Source of the DNA: Nitrospirota bacterium
GTDB lineage: Bacteria > Nitrospirota > Thermodesulfovibrionia > Thermodesulfovibrionales > UBA6898
Reading direction: 5' to 3'
NCBI GenBank assembly: GCA_021825365.1
Contig: JAKAHR010000002.1
Location: 153,639 to 199,721 of the forward strand
DNA: 46,083 bases
Positions 1-10,576 of this stretch are shown here, piece by piece; the stretch's first letter is position 1; each line of letters starts with the position of its first letter. The notes under the pieces are model-generated. The model was not told the DNA's origin. It did not search any database and saw nothing but the letters and a program-made list of their open reading frames with translations. The position numbers were made by a program, and so were the translations under genes.

Positions 1-1
1 G

Positions 2-385
2 TCTGCCAACCTGCTCATCCTTTTCATCCTGTTGCATACGCTCAGGGTCTTTCTCCATAAGGCATACCGGCCGCCTCGCGAACTCAACTGGATCGCCGGC
101 GCCTTTACGCTCGTGCTGACCCTGTCCTCGGGCTTCACCGGCTATCTGCTGCCCTGGAACCAGAAGGCATACTGGGCGACCGTCGTCAGCACAAACATGG
201 TCTCGACCGTCCCGCTCATAGGCAGGCACCTTCTGTATCTTGTGAGGGGTGGCCCCGAAATAGACGGCACCACACTCGTACGTTTTTACAGCCTGCATGT
301 CCTGTGGCTCCCGCTTGCCATGGGACTTGTCTTATGGGCGCATTTCCACATGGTGAAAAGACAGGGGATATCCGGGGGTCTCTGA
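2..385 (+). CDS. Cytochrome b N-terminal domain protein (5'-truncated by window edge)
   Basis: The open frame runs in from the left edge, so the true start is outside the window. The visible part is the second half of a cytochrome b/b6 N-terminal domain. It has a membrane helix with a haem-ligand type histidine (LLILFILLHTLRVF), the conserved GYLLPWNQKAYWATVV segment with the Qo-site PW, and a last helix carrying the second His set (SLHVLWLPL then AHFHMVKRQG). This is an inner-membrane, quinol-oxidising subunit of a bc-type complex. The multiheme cytochrome c begins 6 bp downstream, so the two probably form one operon and one complex, with the cytochrome c replacing cytochrome c1 or f. The Rieske protein and the C-terminal half of cytochrome b, if they exist, would lie to the left or be separate. 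Confidence 0.88.
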   Translation, partial: SANLLILFILLHTLRVFLHKAYRPPRELNWIAGAFTLVLTLSSGFTGYLLPWNQKAYWATVVSTNMVSTVPLIGRHLLYLVRGGPEIDGTTLVRFYSLHVLWLPLAMGLVLWAHFHMVKRQGISGGL

Positions 386-391
386 ATATCC

Positions 392-2359
392 ATGCGCAGA
401 ATCTACGCAGGCAGGCTTACCGAACATCTCACCGCAAAGTCGGTGACGATCCTTGCTCTCGCCACGGCCGCTGTCGTTTTCTTCCTGGGCTACCGTGCGC
501 TGGGTAATACCTCCGCCGGCTGTGTCGGCTGCCACTCGGACAAGGGGAGACTCGAAAAACTCAACGCCTCCTGGGCGTACGTGACCGATGAGTCTGTCCG
601 CAGGGAAAGCCGTCACAGCACGATACTCTGCAGGGACTGCCACCTCGGCAACGGCAGGAGCGATGACAAGAGCACCGCCCACCGGGGAATGCTGAAGATG
701 CTCCTCATATCTGACAACGCAACTCTCATGGAACGCAGAGAAGGGTATCCCTACGGTCTGAGTCAGACAGGGGAAGACCGGCTCACCGCGCTTATGCCGA
801 AGAGACCTGAAGGCAACAGATGGGTGCCCTTTCCGGTGAGAAACATACTCTGGCACGACCGAAGCTCCGTCACCTATGATTACGATCCGGATATCATCTC
901 GAAGACCTGCGGCAAGAGCGGGTGCCACCCGGAAGAGATGAAGCAGTTCGGCACCTCGTCCATGGGGGCAAACCATAGACAGCGGACGATGACAACCTGG
1001 CTGAAACCCTACGGCCCTCATAACTGCGGACCCTCGTTCGCAGACAGGCGACCTTCCGAAAGACACGACAGCGCCACCTTCGATTACGCAAACACGCGCG
1101 GCATCATGGAGGAGCTGAATGTGCCCTTCAGCCCGGAGCAGGCCAGGGACAAGCAGAAATTCTGTAATGTCTGCCACTCGGGATGCCTCGACTGCCATTA
1201 CACGCCTCTGCTTCCCGACGACACCGGAAAGACCGTAGCGCGCGGAGGGGTGCATACATTCAGAAAGGTGCCGACCGCCGAGAGCTGTTCAGGGTATGGA
1301 CGCAGCAACAGCATGTGTCATCCCGGCGCGATGCACAGCCGGAGGGGAGAAACCTATGTGGGCGGGGACTATTCAGTCCCCGCGGGGATGCAGCCGGATG
1401 TCCATTACAAGAAGGGCCTCGGATGCGTCGCCTGCCACATAACCGGCGAAGGCGGCATGGGGCATATCGAGAGGAAGGCCGCCTGCAGGGAGTGCCATAT
1501 AGAGGTTGAAGAGGCGATGGCTGATGATGCCCATAAAGACATGGACTGCGCAACGTGCCACATCAGCGAACTCAGAGGGTATCAGATCACGGCGTGGGGT
1601 CCGGGCCTGGTCGCCGGAAAGAAGAATCCTTTCACCAAGTATTCCCTCTACTACGGCATTCAGTCGCCTCCTATCCTGATAAAGGACCAGAAGGGCAAAT
1701 GGATGCCGGCCAAGATCATGCCTCACAGTCTGGCGAATGTGAAACCGGATGTCCCGCCATCCGGCAGCATGCAGTTCAGATGGCCCAGGGGAGAGACGAG
1801 GGACGCATATTTTGTTCTCGGGACCTTCAGCATCCCAAAGGACTTACCCGCTGTCTCCGAGCCGAACAATAAGCACCTGCTCTGGCTGGAGATAGAACAG
1901 GCCGCCCACCCCTATGGACCTTCCCGGAGCTGTCGCTCCTGCCATGGAGAGTCTGAACAGACCTCGGTTTCACGTTGGGAATTCCAGGATAACCAGGGGG
2001 CCGAACCCTTCACCGGCGGCTACACCATCATGGCCGGCGAAAAGGGTCTGCGCATCGAGCGCATGGATACGACATCACCTGTCAAGCCGCTGCCGGGGTA
2101 CCAGCTCACCGATTTCGCCCCGTGGTTATTCTTGAAAGACAAGTGGAGGATTCCGGGTGATTTTTCGATAAAGACCGACCGGAAGAAATACGGCGAGTAT
2201 CTTGCCCTCTCCGACGCACTAAAGGAACGAATCAGGATACTTGATGCCCGGTCAGCATCCTTTGACCGTAAGACCCTGCGCACCTATAAGGTCCTCAGGG
2301 CCTTTGCGCTGCATTATCCCAAAGAGGGGATCAAGCGTCTGCAGGCCCGGTTTCCCTGA
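392..2359 (+). CDS. Membrane-anchored multiheme cytochrome c of a bc-type complex
   Basis: A 655-residue protein with a single N-terminal membrane helix (about residues 16-34), followed by a large periplasmic haem domain. Eight canonical CXXCH sites are visible, at residues 44-48, 80-84, 258-262, 265-269, 345-349, 365-369, 386-390 and 514-518. There are also two non-canonical candidates: CX4CH at 173-179 and CX9CH at 299-310. The C-terminal 130 residues lack haem motifs. The gene starts 6 bp after the cytochrome b gene, so it is probably the electron-accepting cytochrome of the same quinol-oxidising complex, as in other bc complexes with multihaem cytochromes. No family name is certain. The redox partner is unknown, and whether the CX4CH and CX9CH motifs carry haem cannot be told from sequence. 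Confidence 0.85.
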   Translation: MRRIYAGRLTEHLTAKSVTILALATAAVVFFLGYRALGNTSAGCVGCHSDKGRLEKLNASWAYVTDESVRRESRHSTILCRDCHLGNGRSDDKSTAHRGMLKMLLISDNATLMERREGYPYGLSQTGEDRLTALMPKRPEGNRWVPFPVRNILWHDRSSVTYDYDPDIISKTCGKSGCHPEEMKQFGTSSMGANHRQRTMTTWLKPYGPHNCGPSFADRRPSERHDSATFDYANTRGIMEELNVPFSPEQARDKQKFCNVCHSGCLDCHYTPLLPDDTGKTVARGGVHTFRKVPTAESCSGYGRSNSMCHPGAMHSRRGETYVGGDYSVPAGMQPDVHYKKGLGCVACHITGEGGMGHIERKAACRECHIEVEEAMADDAHKDMDCATCHISELRGYQITAWGPGLVAGKKNPFTKYSLYYGIQSPPILIKDQKGKWMPAKIMPHSLANVKPDVPPSGSMQFRWPRGETRDAYFVLGTFSIPKDLPAVSEPNNKHLLWLEIEQAAHPYGPSRSCRSCHGESEQTSVSRWEFQDNQGAEPFTGGYTIMAGEKGLRIERMDTTSPVKPLPGYQLTDFAPWLFLKDKWRIPGDFSIKTDRKKYGEYLALSDALKERIRILDARSASFDRKTLRTYKVLRAFALHYPKEGIKRLQARFP

Positions 2360-2406
2360 AGACCATCCAGCCGAGACAACGACAACAACGAAGACGACAT
2401 ATCAGA

Positions 2407-2529
2407 TTGCGCATAAACTGCAATAATCCGAACGAACAATCAAGTGGTTATGCTCATTCTTTGCTCATAAGCTGCAAACTTGCTGCACATATCTTGCAAT
2501 ATTCCGGAGGAATTGCGCATAAACTGCAA
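2407..2529 (+). repeat. Left array of a 17-bp repeat (four copies)
   Basis: Copies of TTGCGCATAARCTGCAA lie at 2407-2423, 2461-2477, 2483-2499 and 2513-2529. The first and fourth are identical and the third is the most diverged. All read in the same direction. The array mirrors the one at 2894-2975. Confidence 0.85.
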
Positions 2530-2616
2530 TTTTCAAAAAAATGGTCCTGGATACAACCAGCCGAACCATTATCCTTTATATATTTCCAGCCTCAAACTGA
2601 ATACGCGCGAAGCCAC

Positions 2617-2778
2617 CTATCTTGTCTGAAATAATCGCACTACTTGTAGCCCGATAGTAATTCCGACTACCAATATTAATATGCCAATAATTGTGCTTAT
2701 AATTATGGGGAGTATGTCCTTTTTTGTTATCGGTGTCGACGGAGGTGCTTCCTCCCACGACTTAAATCGATTGAGCCA
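2617..2778 (-). pseudogene. Broken small membrane-protein frame inside the repeat-bounded segment
   Basis: On the minus strand an open frame of 53 codons ends at a TAG at 2617. It encodes a hydrophilic, proline-containing stretch (WEEAPPSTPITKKD) followed by a strongly hydrophobic helix (ILPIIISTIIGILILVVGI) and a basic tail. That arrangement is typical of the end of a single-pass membrane protein. The frame has no ATG, GTG or TTG before the helix and is closed upstream by a TAG at 2779-2781. It is therefore more likely the 3' remnant of a gene than an intact one. It could also be chance in AT-rich DNA. Confidence 0.3.
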
Positions 2779-2893
2779 CTAGATGAACTGGCGAGATTTT
2801 GTCCCGATCTCCTTTCTACCGTCACTAATTCCCTGATATCACAGCCCATTCACAGGAAGAGCCGGACATCATCGACATCCGGCACCCGGGAAA

Positions 2894-2975
2894 TTGCAGC
2901 TTATCCGCAACAAAATTGCAGCTTATGTGCAAAATCGTTGCAGGTTATGCGCAATGAATTGCAACATATGCGCAA
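2894..2975 (-). repeat. Right array of the 17-bp repeat (four inverted copies)
   Basis: Inverted copies (TTGCAGNTTATGNGCAA form) lie at 2894-2910, 2916-2932, 2938-2954 and 2959-2975. Start-to-start distances are 22, 22 and 21 bp, about two helical turns, so a protein would meet all four on one face of the DNA. The array ends 20 bp before the gyrB stop codon. Confidence 0.85.
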
Positions 2976-2995
2976 TCCGACACGACACGACTAAA

Positions 2996-5452
<2,457 letters not shown>

Positions 5453-6553
5453 CTAAATCCTCATCGGCATGACCACACAGCGGTAGCCACCGTCCTGCTC
5501 CTCCCTGATGAGCACCGGGCTCAAGGGCGCCTGCAGCTCCATGATAACCCGCTCTGCAGACATCGCCTCAAGAATATCGATCAGATACCGGGCGTTGAAT
5601 CCGAGGGACAGGGCGTCCCCCTTGTAATCGACGCCGATCTCATCCTTCGCCTCGCCGAGATCCGGATTCGACGAGCTGATCGTGACGAGATCCGGCGCAA
5701 GGTCCATCTTGATCGCATTGGATCTCTCCCGCGACATAATGGCGACACGGCGGGCCGTCTTGTTAAAGGCATCTCTCTGCACGACGACCGTCTTGTCGTT
5801 GCCCGAGGGGATGACCTGCTCGTAGTTCGGATAGGTGCCTTCAATCAGGCGCGTCAGGAAATGTATCTCCCCCACATTAAAAAGCACGTGGTTCCTGCCG
5901 AGGGTCACCCTGATCTTCTCCTCCGATTTGTCGATGATCTTCCGCAGTTCCGTCGCGGCCTTTCGCGGTATGATGATCTTCTTTTCATCCTTGATCGTTC
6001 CTTCGACATCCCGGTTGATGATCGCCAGCCGGTGGCCGTCGGTGCCCACCACGGTGAGTTTAAGGTCTGTTGTCAGGTGGAAGAGGAGCCCATTGAGGGT
6101 GTAGCGCGTGTCGCTCTCTCCGGCGGCATACACCGTCTTTTCGATCACCTCGGTGAGGACCTGCGCGCCGATGGATATTTCTTCCCTGTCCTCCATGCCC
6201 GGCCACGCCGGAAATTCCTTTGCCGGCAGACAGGCGATCCTGAAATTGCTCGCCCCTGCCTTGATCTTGAGCCATTGTTCGTCAACGGATTCACAGGACA
6301 GATCTCCGTCCATCTCCCGGACGATCTCGAACATCTTCCGTGCAGGTATGCAGATCTTCCCCTCTTTATCGACCTTTACCTGGATGGGCTCTTTCAGCGC
6401 GGTATCGAGGTCCGTTGCAATAATGTATGATCCCTGCTTCCCGGCATCGAGAAGGAAATGGCTCAGCACCGGCATGGTATTCCGTTTCTCCGCGATGTTC
6501 TGGATATTGGACAGCTTCGCAAGGAGTTCTTCCTTGGACACAACGATTTTCAT
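5453..6553 (-). CDS. dnaN: DNA polymerase III beta sliding clamp
   Basis: Ring-shaped processivity clamp that tethers DNA polymerase III and other replication and repair proteins to DNA. At 366 residues it has the standard length and the three-domain beta-clamp pattern. The N-terminus MKIVVSKEELLAKLSNIQN and the segments NTMPVLSHFLLDA and TYPNYEQVIP are typical, as is the C-terminal YRCVVMPMRI, where the MPMR is the conserved clamp terminus. The ATG is preceded by a strong GGAGG site. dnaA ends 9 bp upstream, so dnaA and dnaN are almost certainly co-transcribed. Confidence 0.97.
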   Translation of the reverse strand: MKIVVSKEELLAKLSNIQNIAEKRNTMPVLSHFLLDAGKQGSYIIATDLDTALKEPIQVKVDKEGKICIPARKMFEIVREMDGDLSCESVDEQWLKIKAGASNFRIACLPAKEFPAWPGMEDREEISIGAQVLTEVIEKTVYAAGESDTRYTLNGLLFHLTTDLKLTVVGTDGHRLAIINRDVEGTIKDEKKIIIPRKAATELRKIIDKSEEKIRVTLGRNHVLFNVGEIHFLTRLIEGTYPNYEQVIPSGNDKTVVVQRDAFNKTARRVAIMSRERSNAIKMDLAPDLVTISSSNPDLGEAKDEIGVDYKGDALSLGFNARYLIDILEAMSAERVIMELQAPLSPVLIREEQDGGYRCVVMPMRI

Positions 6554-6562
6554 GGCCCCTCC

Positions 6563-7897
6563 TTAGGTTTTTATCTTCTGCAGAAGATTATCGAGCATCC
6601 GGTTGAACGTCTCGTCTTTTGTCTTGCGCTCTTCCACTTGTTTGCATGCGTAAATGACCGTGGCGTGATCCTTGCCCCCGAAGTTTTTTCCTATATCGCT
6701 CAGGGATGCATTGGTCACCTGCTTGCTCAGGTACATGGCCACCTGTCGGGGAAGGGCGATCTCCTTTGTCCTCCGCCGGGCCTTGATATCGGAAAGCGTA
6801 ATATTGTAGAAGTCGCAGACTATCTTCTGCACCGACTCCACGGTTATCGGCCTGGCGTCATCCTGGATGATGTCGCGCAGAACCTTCCTGGTGGTCTCCA
6901 GGGAGATCGGTTCGCCGGTGAGCGATGACTGCGCGGCGATTCGTATCAGGCTTCCCTCGAGCTCCCTGATGTTCGATTTGATCTTATGCGCAAGAAATTC
7001 AACAACGTCTGCCGGGATATTCCTGATGCCCATCATGTCAGCCTTCTTATAAATGATGGCGATCTTCGTCTCGATGTCCGGGGGCTGAATATCCGCGATG
7101 AGTCCCATGTTGAAACGGGAGCGCAGCCGGTCCGTCACCTCACTGATCTCCTTGGGCGGCCGGTCGCAGGATATCACGATCTGCTTCTGCTTTTCGTACA
7201 GGGCGTTGAAGGTGTAGAAGAACTCTTCCTGCGTGGCGGTCTTTCTGGCGATAAACTGGACATCATCCAGAAGCAGAAGATCAAGGTTCCGGTACTTTTC
7301 CTTGAGTTCCACCATCTTGTCATGCCTCAGGGCAGAGACCACCTCATTGGTAAACTGCTCGGAGGAGACATAGAGGATGGAAACATCATGCCGGGAGTCC
7401 AGCACCCTGTTGCCGATCGCATTCATGAGATGCGTTTTCCCCAGTCCAACGCCGCCATACACAAAGAGAGGATTGTACGTCTTTCCCGGGGCATCGGCAA
7501 CGGCAACCGCGGCCGCATGAGCAAATTGATTGCTGTTCCCGGTAATGAAATTATCAAAGGTATATTTTGGATTAAGGTAGATGCCCTTGTTTGCAAGGCG
7601 TATGCGCCTGTTTTCCAGCTTATCGACAATCTTCTTCTGGGGATCGTGCTGCCTCTCTCCGATCTTGAAACGAACGGTGACTGCATAGCCGAGAATCGTT
7701 TCCATCGATTCTCGGATCACCTGGGGATACGAGTCTTCTATCCATTCCTTGTAAAACCGGTTGGGGATTTCGAGGGTCGCCGTCTGTTCCTTCAGGGACG
7801 TAAGCCTGATCGGCTTGAACCAGAGGTTATATATGCTGTTACCCACCTTTCCCTCTATCTTCGAGAGACTGTTATTCCATATTTCTTCAATCGTCAT
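6563..7897 (-). CDS. dnaA: Chromosomal replication initiator DnaA
   Basis: AAA+ ATPase that binds DnaA boxes and melts the origin. It has 444 residues and the usual four domains: the N-terminal DnaB-binding domain, a short linker, the AAA+ core with Walker A GGVGLGKT (148-155) and Walker B LLLLDDVQF (about 207-215), and a C-terminal box-binding domain with DIGKNFGGKDHATVIYA. The gene starts at the edge of the presumed origin, and DnaA-box-like sites lie 11-41 bp upstream of the start codon, which suggests autoregulation. A consensus-like promoter lies at 7960-7988. It is the first gene of dnaA-dnaN-gyrB. Confidence 0.97.
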   Translation of the reverse strand: MTIEEIWNNSLSKIEGKVGNSIYNLWFKPIRLTSLKEQTATLEIPNRFYKEWIEDSYPQVIRESMETILGYAVTVRFKIGERQHDPQKKIVDKLENRRIRLANKGIYLNPKYTFDNFITGNSNQFAHAAAVAVADAPGKTYNPLFVYGGVGLGKTHLMNAIGNRVLDSRHDVSILYVSSEQFTNEVVSALRHDKMVELKEKYRNLDLLLLDDVQFIARKTATQEEFFYTFNALYEKQKQIVISCDRPPKEISEVTDRLRSRFNMGLIADIQPPDIETKIAIIYKKADMMGIRNIPADVVEFLAHKIKSNIRELEGSLIRIAAQSSLTGEPISLETTRKVLRDIIQDDARPITVESVQKIVCDFYNITLSDIKARRRTKEIALPRQVAMYLSKQVTNASLSDIGKNFGGKDHATVIYACKQVEERKTKDETFNRMLDNLLQKIKT

Positions 7898-8190
7898 AGT
7901 TGTGCCCTTATTAACAAATTACTAACAAATGTTGATAACTTGATGCTGGTGGGTATGGTATTATAGCCGAATTTCATATTTCAGACAATAGGACGGTGAC
8001 GGATCTGTTAGTATCGTGTAAGGTTTTCTTCTCGCCGCATATTGTTGAGAGACCGGGGGTCTTTCCTACAGATTACTAATACTTATTTTCACTAATCTTT
8101 CAAAGAGATAGGTGACTTTTATACATTCTCACAGCCCCTTCTACTACTACTTACTTTTTATAAATAAATAGTAATAGAAGAGAAGAGAGA
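7898..8190. other. Chromosomal replication origin candidate (oriC) with DnaA-trio motif
   Basis: The AT-rich interval between dnaA and selB holds DnaA-box-like sites near dnaA: TTATTAACA at 7908-7916, TTACTAACA at 7919-7927, and the complement of TTATCAACA at 7930-7938. These differ from TTATCCACA by one to three bases. At the other end, a weaker box-like TTATACATT (8119-8127) and a short GC-rich spacer are followed by four trinucleotides CTA CTA CTA CTT (8141-8152), then by an AT-rich run ATAAATAAATAGTAATAG. That order (box, GC spacer, trios, AT-rich) matches the bacterial basal unwinding element known from Bacillus subtilis. A small hairpin AGACC/GGTCT lies at 8050-8062. Confidence 0.75.
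7960..7988 (-). promoter_or_regulatory. Sigma-70-type promoter of dnaA
   Basis: On the minus strand, TTGTCT (7983-7988) and a perfect TATAAT (7960-7965) are separated by 17 bp. The expected start of transcription is near 7953, so the transcript would carry the three DnaA-box-like sites at 7908-7938 in its leader, in a position to block transcription when DnaA is bound. Confidence 0.7.
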
Positions 8191-8195
8191 ATGTG

Positions 8196-10079
8196 CTATC
8201 GTTTTATCAGGAGCTTTCGAACATCACCCGTCCGGAGGGTGATCTTACTTGAGTCAAGATACTCCAGCAAAGGAAGGGCATATTTTCTCGATGTAGTGAG
8301 TAAATCACGAAACTCCGCAACACTCATCTCCGCCTTCTTTGAAAAGAATTCCTTCAGGAGAGTGAGAATCTGCTGATACGCACTACCTGAAAGATAATAC
8401 GCCTCATTTATCCTGACGACCGTACCCTCCTTGGAGAGGATGCTGAGGATATCTGTCAGCCGCTTGGCGTCCATCTTCAGGGATACGGCAAGTTCCTCTT
8501 TCGACGGAGGCTGGAATCCTGCCTGTTGGAGTGCTCCCAGTATCTTTGTCTTCACCTCTTCTTCATTGCTCGAAAGGGCTATCCGGAATTCCCTCAGACG
8601 GACTATATTTTGCTCTGCAATGACGCCCTTCGTGCCGGTCAACACAAAACTGAAAAGCCGCGGATCCAGGCCGAGTTGCGTCCTCATCTCTTCCTTTGCC
8701 ATTCCCGGCTTCAGCGGTTGATGCTTATGGAAGGCGGCGAGGAGTTCAGCCATCTTCGTCTGAAGGGAGGAAGTAACCTTTTCGTGAAGGAGCAGGTCCT
8801 CGTGCTGTATGATAAGACCACGGCTCTTCAGACTCTCTAAGGAGTTGCGAACAGCCTCGAGGTCCGAACTGATCCATCCCGCGATCCGACCTACCCTGAT
8901 GCCGCCCTTTCCCGCTGTCTCCACCTTCAGTGATATCTTCTGGTCCAGGGTTCCCGAGTGGAGAATGTCGAGGTCAGCGGTTCCCTTCTTCTTCGACCTC
9001 CTGGCCGGAGAAGGGTCGAGAATCTCTCCGCCTCCCAGTGTCTCAAGAGGCGAGAATCTCCGTATGATATACCGGTCTCCTGATACAGCCACGATCGGCT
9101 CGGACAGACGAAACTGACAATAGCAGAATTCGCCTGCCTTCAGTTCCCCTCTTTCGTATAAGATGACACGGGCGATAGCCTCTGAGGTACCGGAATAGAA
9201 ATGAACGAGACTTCTGTTTTTCAACACCGGAACGGCTGAAAGCATTTCCAGAAAGCCGTCTATATTCCTGGAGGGATAAAAGCTGTCCGGCGTAACCGCC
9301 ACATCACCCCTCTTGAGGTCAAACTTCTCCACCGACTGGAGATTTATCGCCACCCGCTGTCCGGCCGATGCCTTTTCAATGGATCGCCCGTGGCTGTGCA
9401 AACCCCTCACCTTTGTCTTGATCCCCGCAGGTATGATCTCCAGGGGATCCTCAAGCGAGATACGGCCGGAGACGGCCGTCCCGGTGACGACCGTACCGAA
9501 ACCCTTCAGGGTAAAAACCCTGTCAACAGGCATCCTGAAAAGGCCTGCAGAGGACTTCGGCGTGACCGCGCCCCCGATGTCGAGAATAGCCTTTTTGAGA
9601 AGATCGAGGTTTTCTCCGGTGCGGGATGAAACAGGAATAATGGGGGAGTCCTGGAGGAAGGTGCCCTTCACGAAGTCGCGGATCTCGCCACAGACCAGAT
9701 CCAGCCAGTCCTTTTCAACCAGATCGGACTTCGTGACAGCAACGAGACCGGACTTTATCCTGAGCAGATTGCAGATCGCCAGATGCTCCCGGCTCTGCGG
9801 CATGATGCCCTCGTCAGCAGCCACAACCAGAAGCACCATGTCTATCCCCCCGGCACCGGCGAGCATGTTGCGTATAAGACGTTCGTGACCGGGAACGTCG
9901 ACAATGCCGACAGAGAGTTCTCTTTCAGGGTAAAGGAGGTCCGCAAAACCGATGTCGATCGTAATTCCGCGCTCCTTCTCCTCCTTGAGCCTGTCGGGGT
10001 CTATCCCTGTCAGGGCCTTGACAAGAGAGCTCTTTCCATGGTCTATGTGTCCGGCGGTGCCGAGGATGATATGGCGCAT
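8196..10079 (-). CDS. selB: Selenocysteine-specific elongation factor SelB
   Basis: EF-Tu-like GTPase that delivers Sec-tRNA(Sec) to UGA codons marked by a SECIS hairpin. From the chosen start it has 627 residues. It opens directly with [19 protein letters not shown] (P-loop GHIDHGKS) and continues with the DVPGHERLI and TKSDLVEKD motifs, then beta-barrel domains and C-terminal winged helices that would bind the SECIS. A longer reading to 10166 adds 29 residues before the GTPase that no EF-Tu relative has. GGTGAT lies just before the ATG at 10079, so the shorter form is preferred. selA lies nearby on the same strand but is separated by an oppositely oriented gene. Confidence 0.95.
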   Translation of the reverse strand: MRHIILGTAGHIDHGKSSLVKALTGIDPDRLKEEKERGITIDIGFADLLYPERELSVGIVDVPGHERLIRNMLAGAGGIDMVLLVVAADEGIMPQSREHLAICNLLRIKSGLVAVTKSDLVEKDWLDLVCGEIRDFVKGTFLQDSPIIPVSSRTGENLDLLKKAILDIGGAVTPKSSAGLFRMPVDRVFTLKGFGTVVTGTAVSGRISLEDPLEIIPAGIKTKVRGLHSHGRSIEKASAGQRVAINLQSVEKFDLKRGDVAVTPDSFYPSRNIDGFLEMLSAVPVLKNRSLVHFYSGTSEAIARVILYERGELKAGEFCYCQFRLSEPIVAVSGDRYIIRRFSPLETLGGGEILDPSPARRSKKKGTADLDILHSGTLDQKISLKVETAGKGGIRVGRIAGWISSDLEAVRNSLESLKSRGLIIQHEDLLLHEKVTSSLQTKMAELLAAFHKHQPLKPGMAKEEMRTQLGLDPRLFSFVLTGTKGVIAEQNIVRLREFRIALSSNEEEVKTKILGALQQAGFQPPSKEELAVSLKMDAKRLTDILSILSKEGTVVRINEAYYLSGSAYQQILTLLKEFFSKKAEMSVAEFRDLLTTSRKYALPLLEYLDSSKITLRTGDVRKLLIKR

Positions 10080-10257
10080 AATCTGATCACCGACATTATA
10101 ATACTTTTTTGGCCCGATGTACCCGTCCGTCCTGCAACAATGACCCCATATAAATAGTGCTGGCATTTCCCGAAGGAGTTATTTTAGTATGATATACGGT
10201 GGGCAATCGCTGATACGAGCATGTGCTCATCTAGATTGATCAGGAGGACGGGCGTTT

Positions 10258-10572
10258 ATGAAGAGCGGCAAAAAACTGAATTGCTGGGAATTCAAGAAAT
10301 GCGGCCGGCAGCCGGGCGGAGAGCATATTCAGGATCTTGGGGTCTGTCCTGCCCCGACCGAAGAAAGACTTGATGGTGTCCACGGCGGCACGAACGCGGG
10401 CAGGAGCTGTTGGGTCATTGCCGGCACCCTGTGCAAGGGGGAGGTTCAGGGCACCTTCGCACACAAATACAAGAATTGCGAAAACTGCGATTTTTACAAG
10501 AAGGTGAAAGAAGAAGAATTCACCAAGTTCACCTTGTCCGCGCTCTTGCTGAAGAAACTGGGGAGCAAGTAG
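10258..10572 (+). CDS. Small two-CW domain protein
   Basis: A 104-residue cysteine-rich protein. It shows the paired Cys-Trp signature that names the two-CW domain (NCWEFKKCGRQPGG near the start and SCWVIAGTLCKGEVQG in the middle) and a later CENCDFYKK. The cysteines suggest a metal or iron-sulfur site, but function is unknown; similar domains occur alone or attached to sensor proteins. A strong AGGAGG stands about 10 bp before the ATG. It is transcribed against selA and selB and ends only 4 bp from the selA stop codon, so the two genes converge. Nothing indicates a selenocysteine codon in it. Confidence 0.85.
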   Translation: MKSGKKLNCWEFKKCGRQPGGEHIQDLGVCPAPTEERLDGVHGGTNAGRSCWVIAGTLCKGEVQGTFAHKYKNCENCDFYKKVKEEEFTKFTLSALLLKKLGSK

Positions 10573-10576
10573 GACA

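Larger units (their letters stand above)
2407..2975. mobile_element. Probable remnant or non-autonomous transposable element bounded by inverted repeat arrays
   Basis: This stretch lies between the convergent ends of the cytochrome c and gyrB genes and has no intact gene. Four copies of a 17-bp repeat at the left are answered by four copies in inverted orientation at the right, and the outermost copies end in TGCGCA at each side. IS21-family and some Mu-like elements are known to carry several transposase-binding repeats at each end, so a deleted element of that sort is the simplest reading. No transposase gene, and no clear target-site duplication beyond 2 bp, can be seen. The interior (2530-2893) is AT-rich and holds only a broken membrane-segment frame on the minus strand. 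A regulatory or nucleoid-binding site cannot be excluded. Confidence 0.5.

Noticed and set aside
332..1255. 307-codon minus-strand open frame opposite the multihaem cytochrome
   Set aside because: The opposite strand encodes regularly spaced CXXCH sites, so this is a shadow.
2894..2975. CRISPR-like array (17-bp repeats with 4-5 bp gaps)
   Set aside because: Repeats are too short and the gaps far too small for spacers; inverted copies on the other side point to a transposon-type end or binding array.
10080..10257. Search for tRNA(Sec) or a SECIS element near selB
   Set aside because: No cloverleaf with a long extra arm or TTCGA-type T loop could be seen in this gap.
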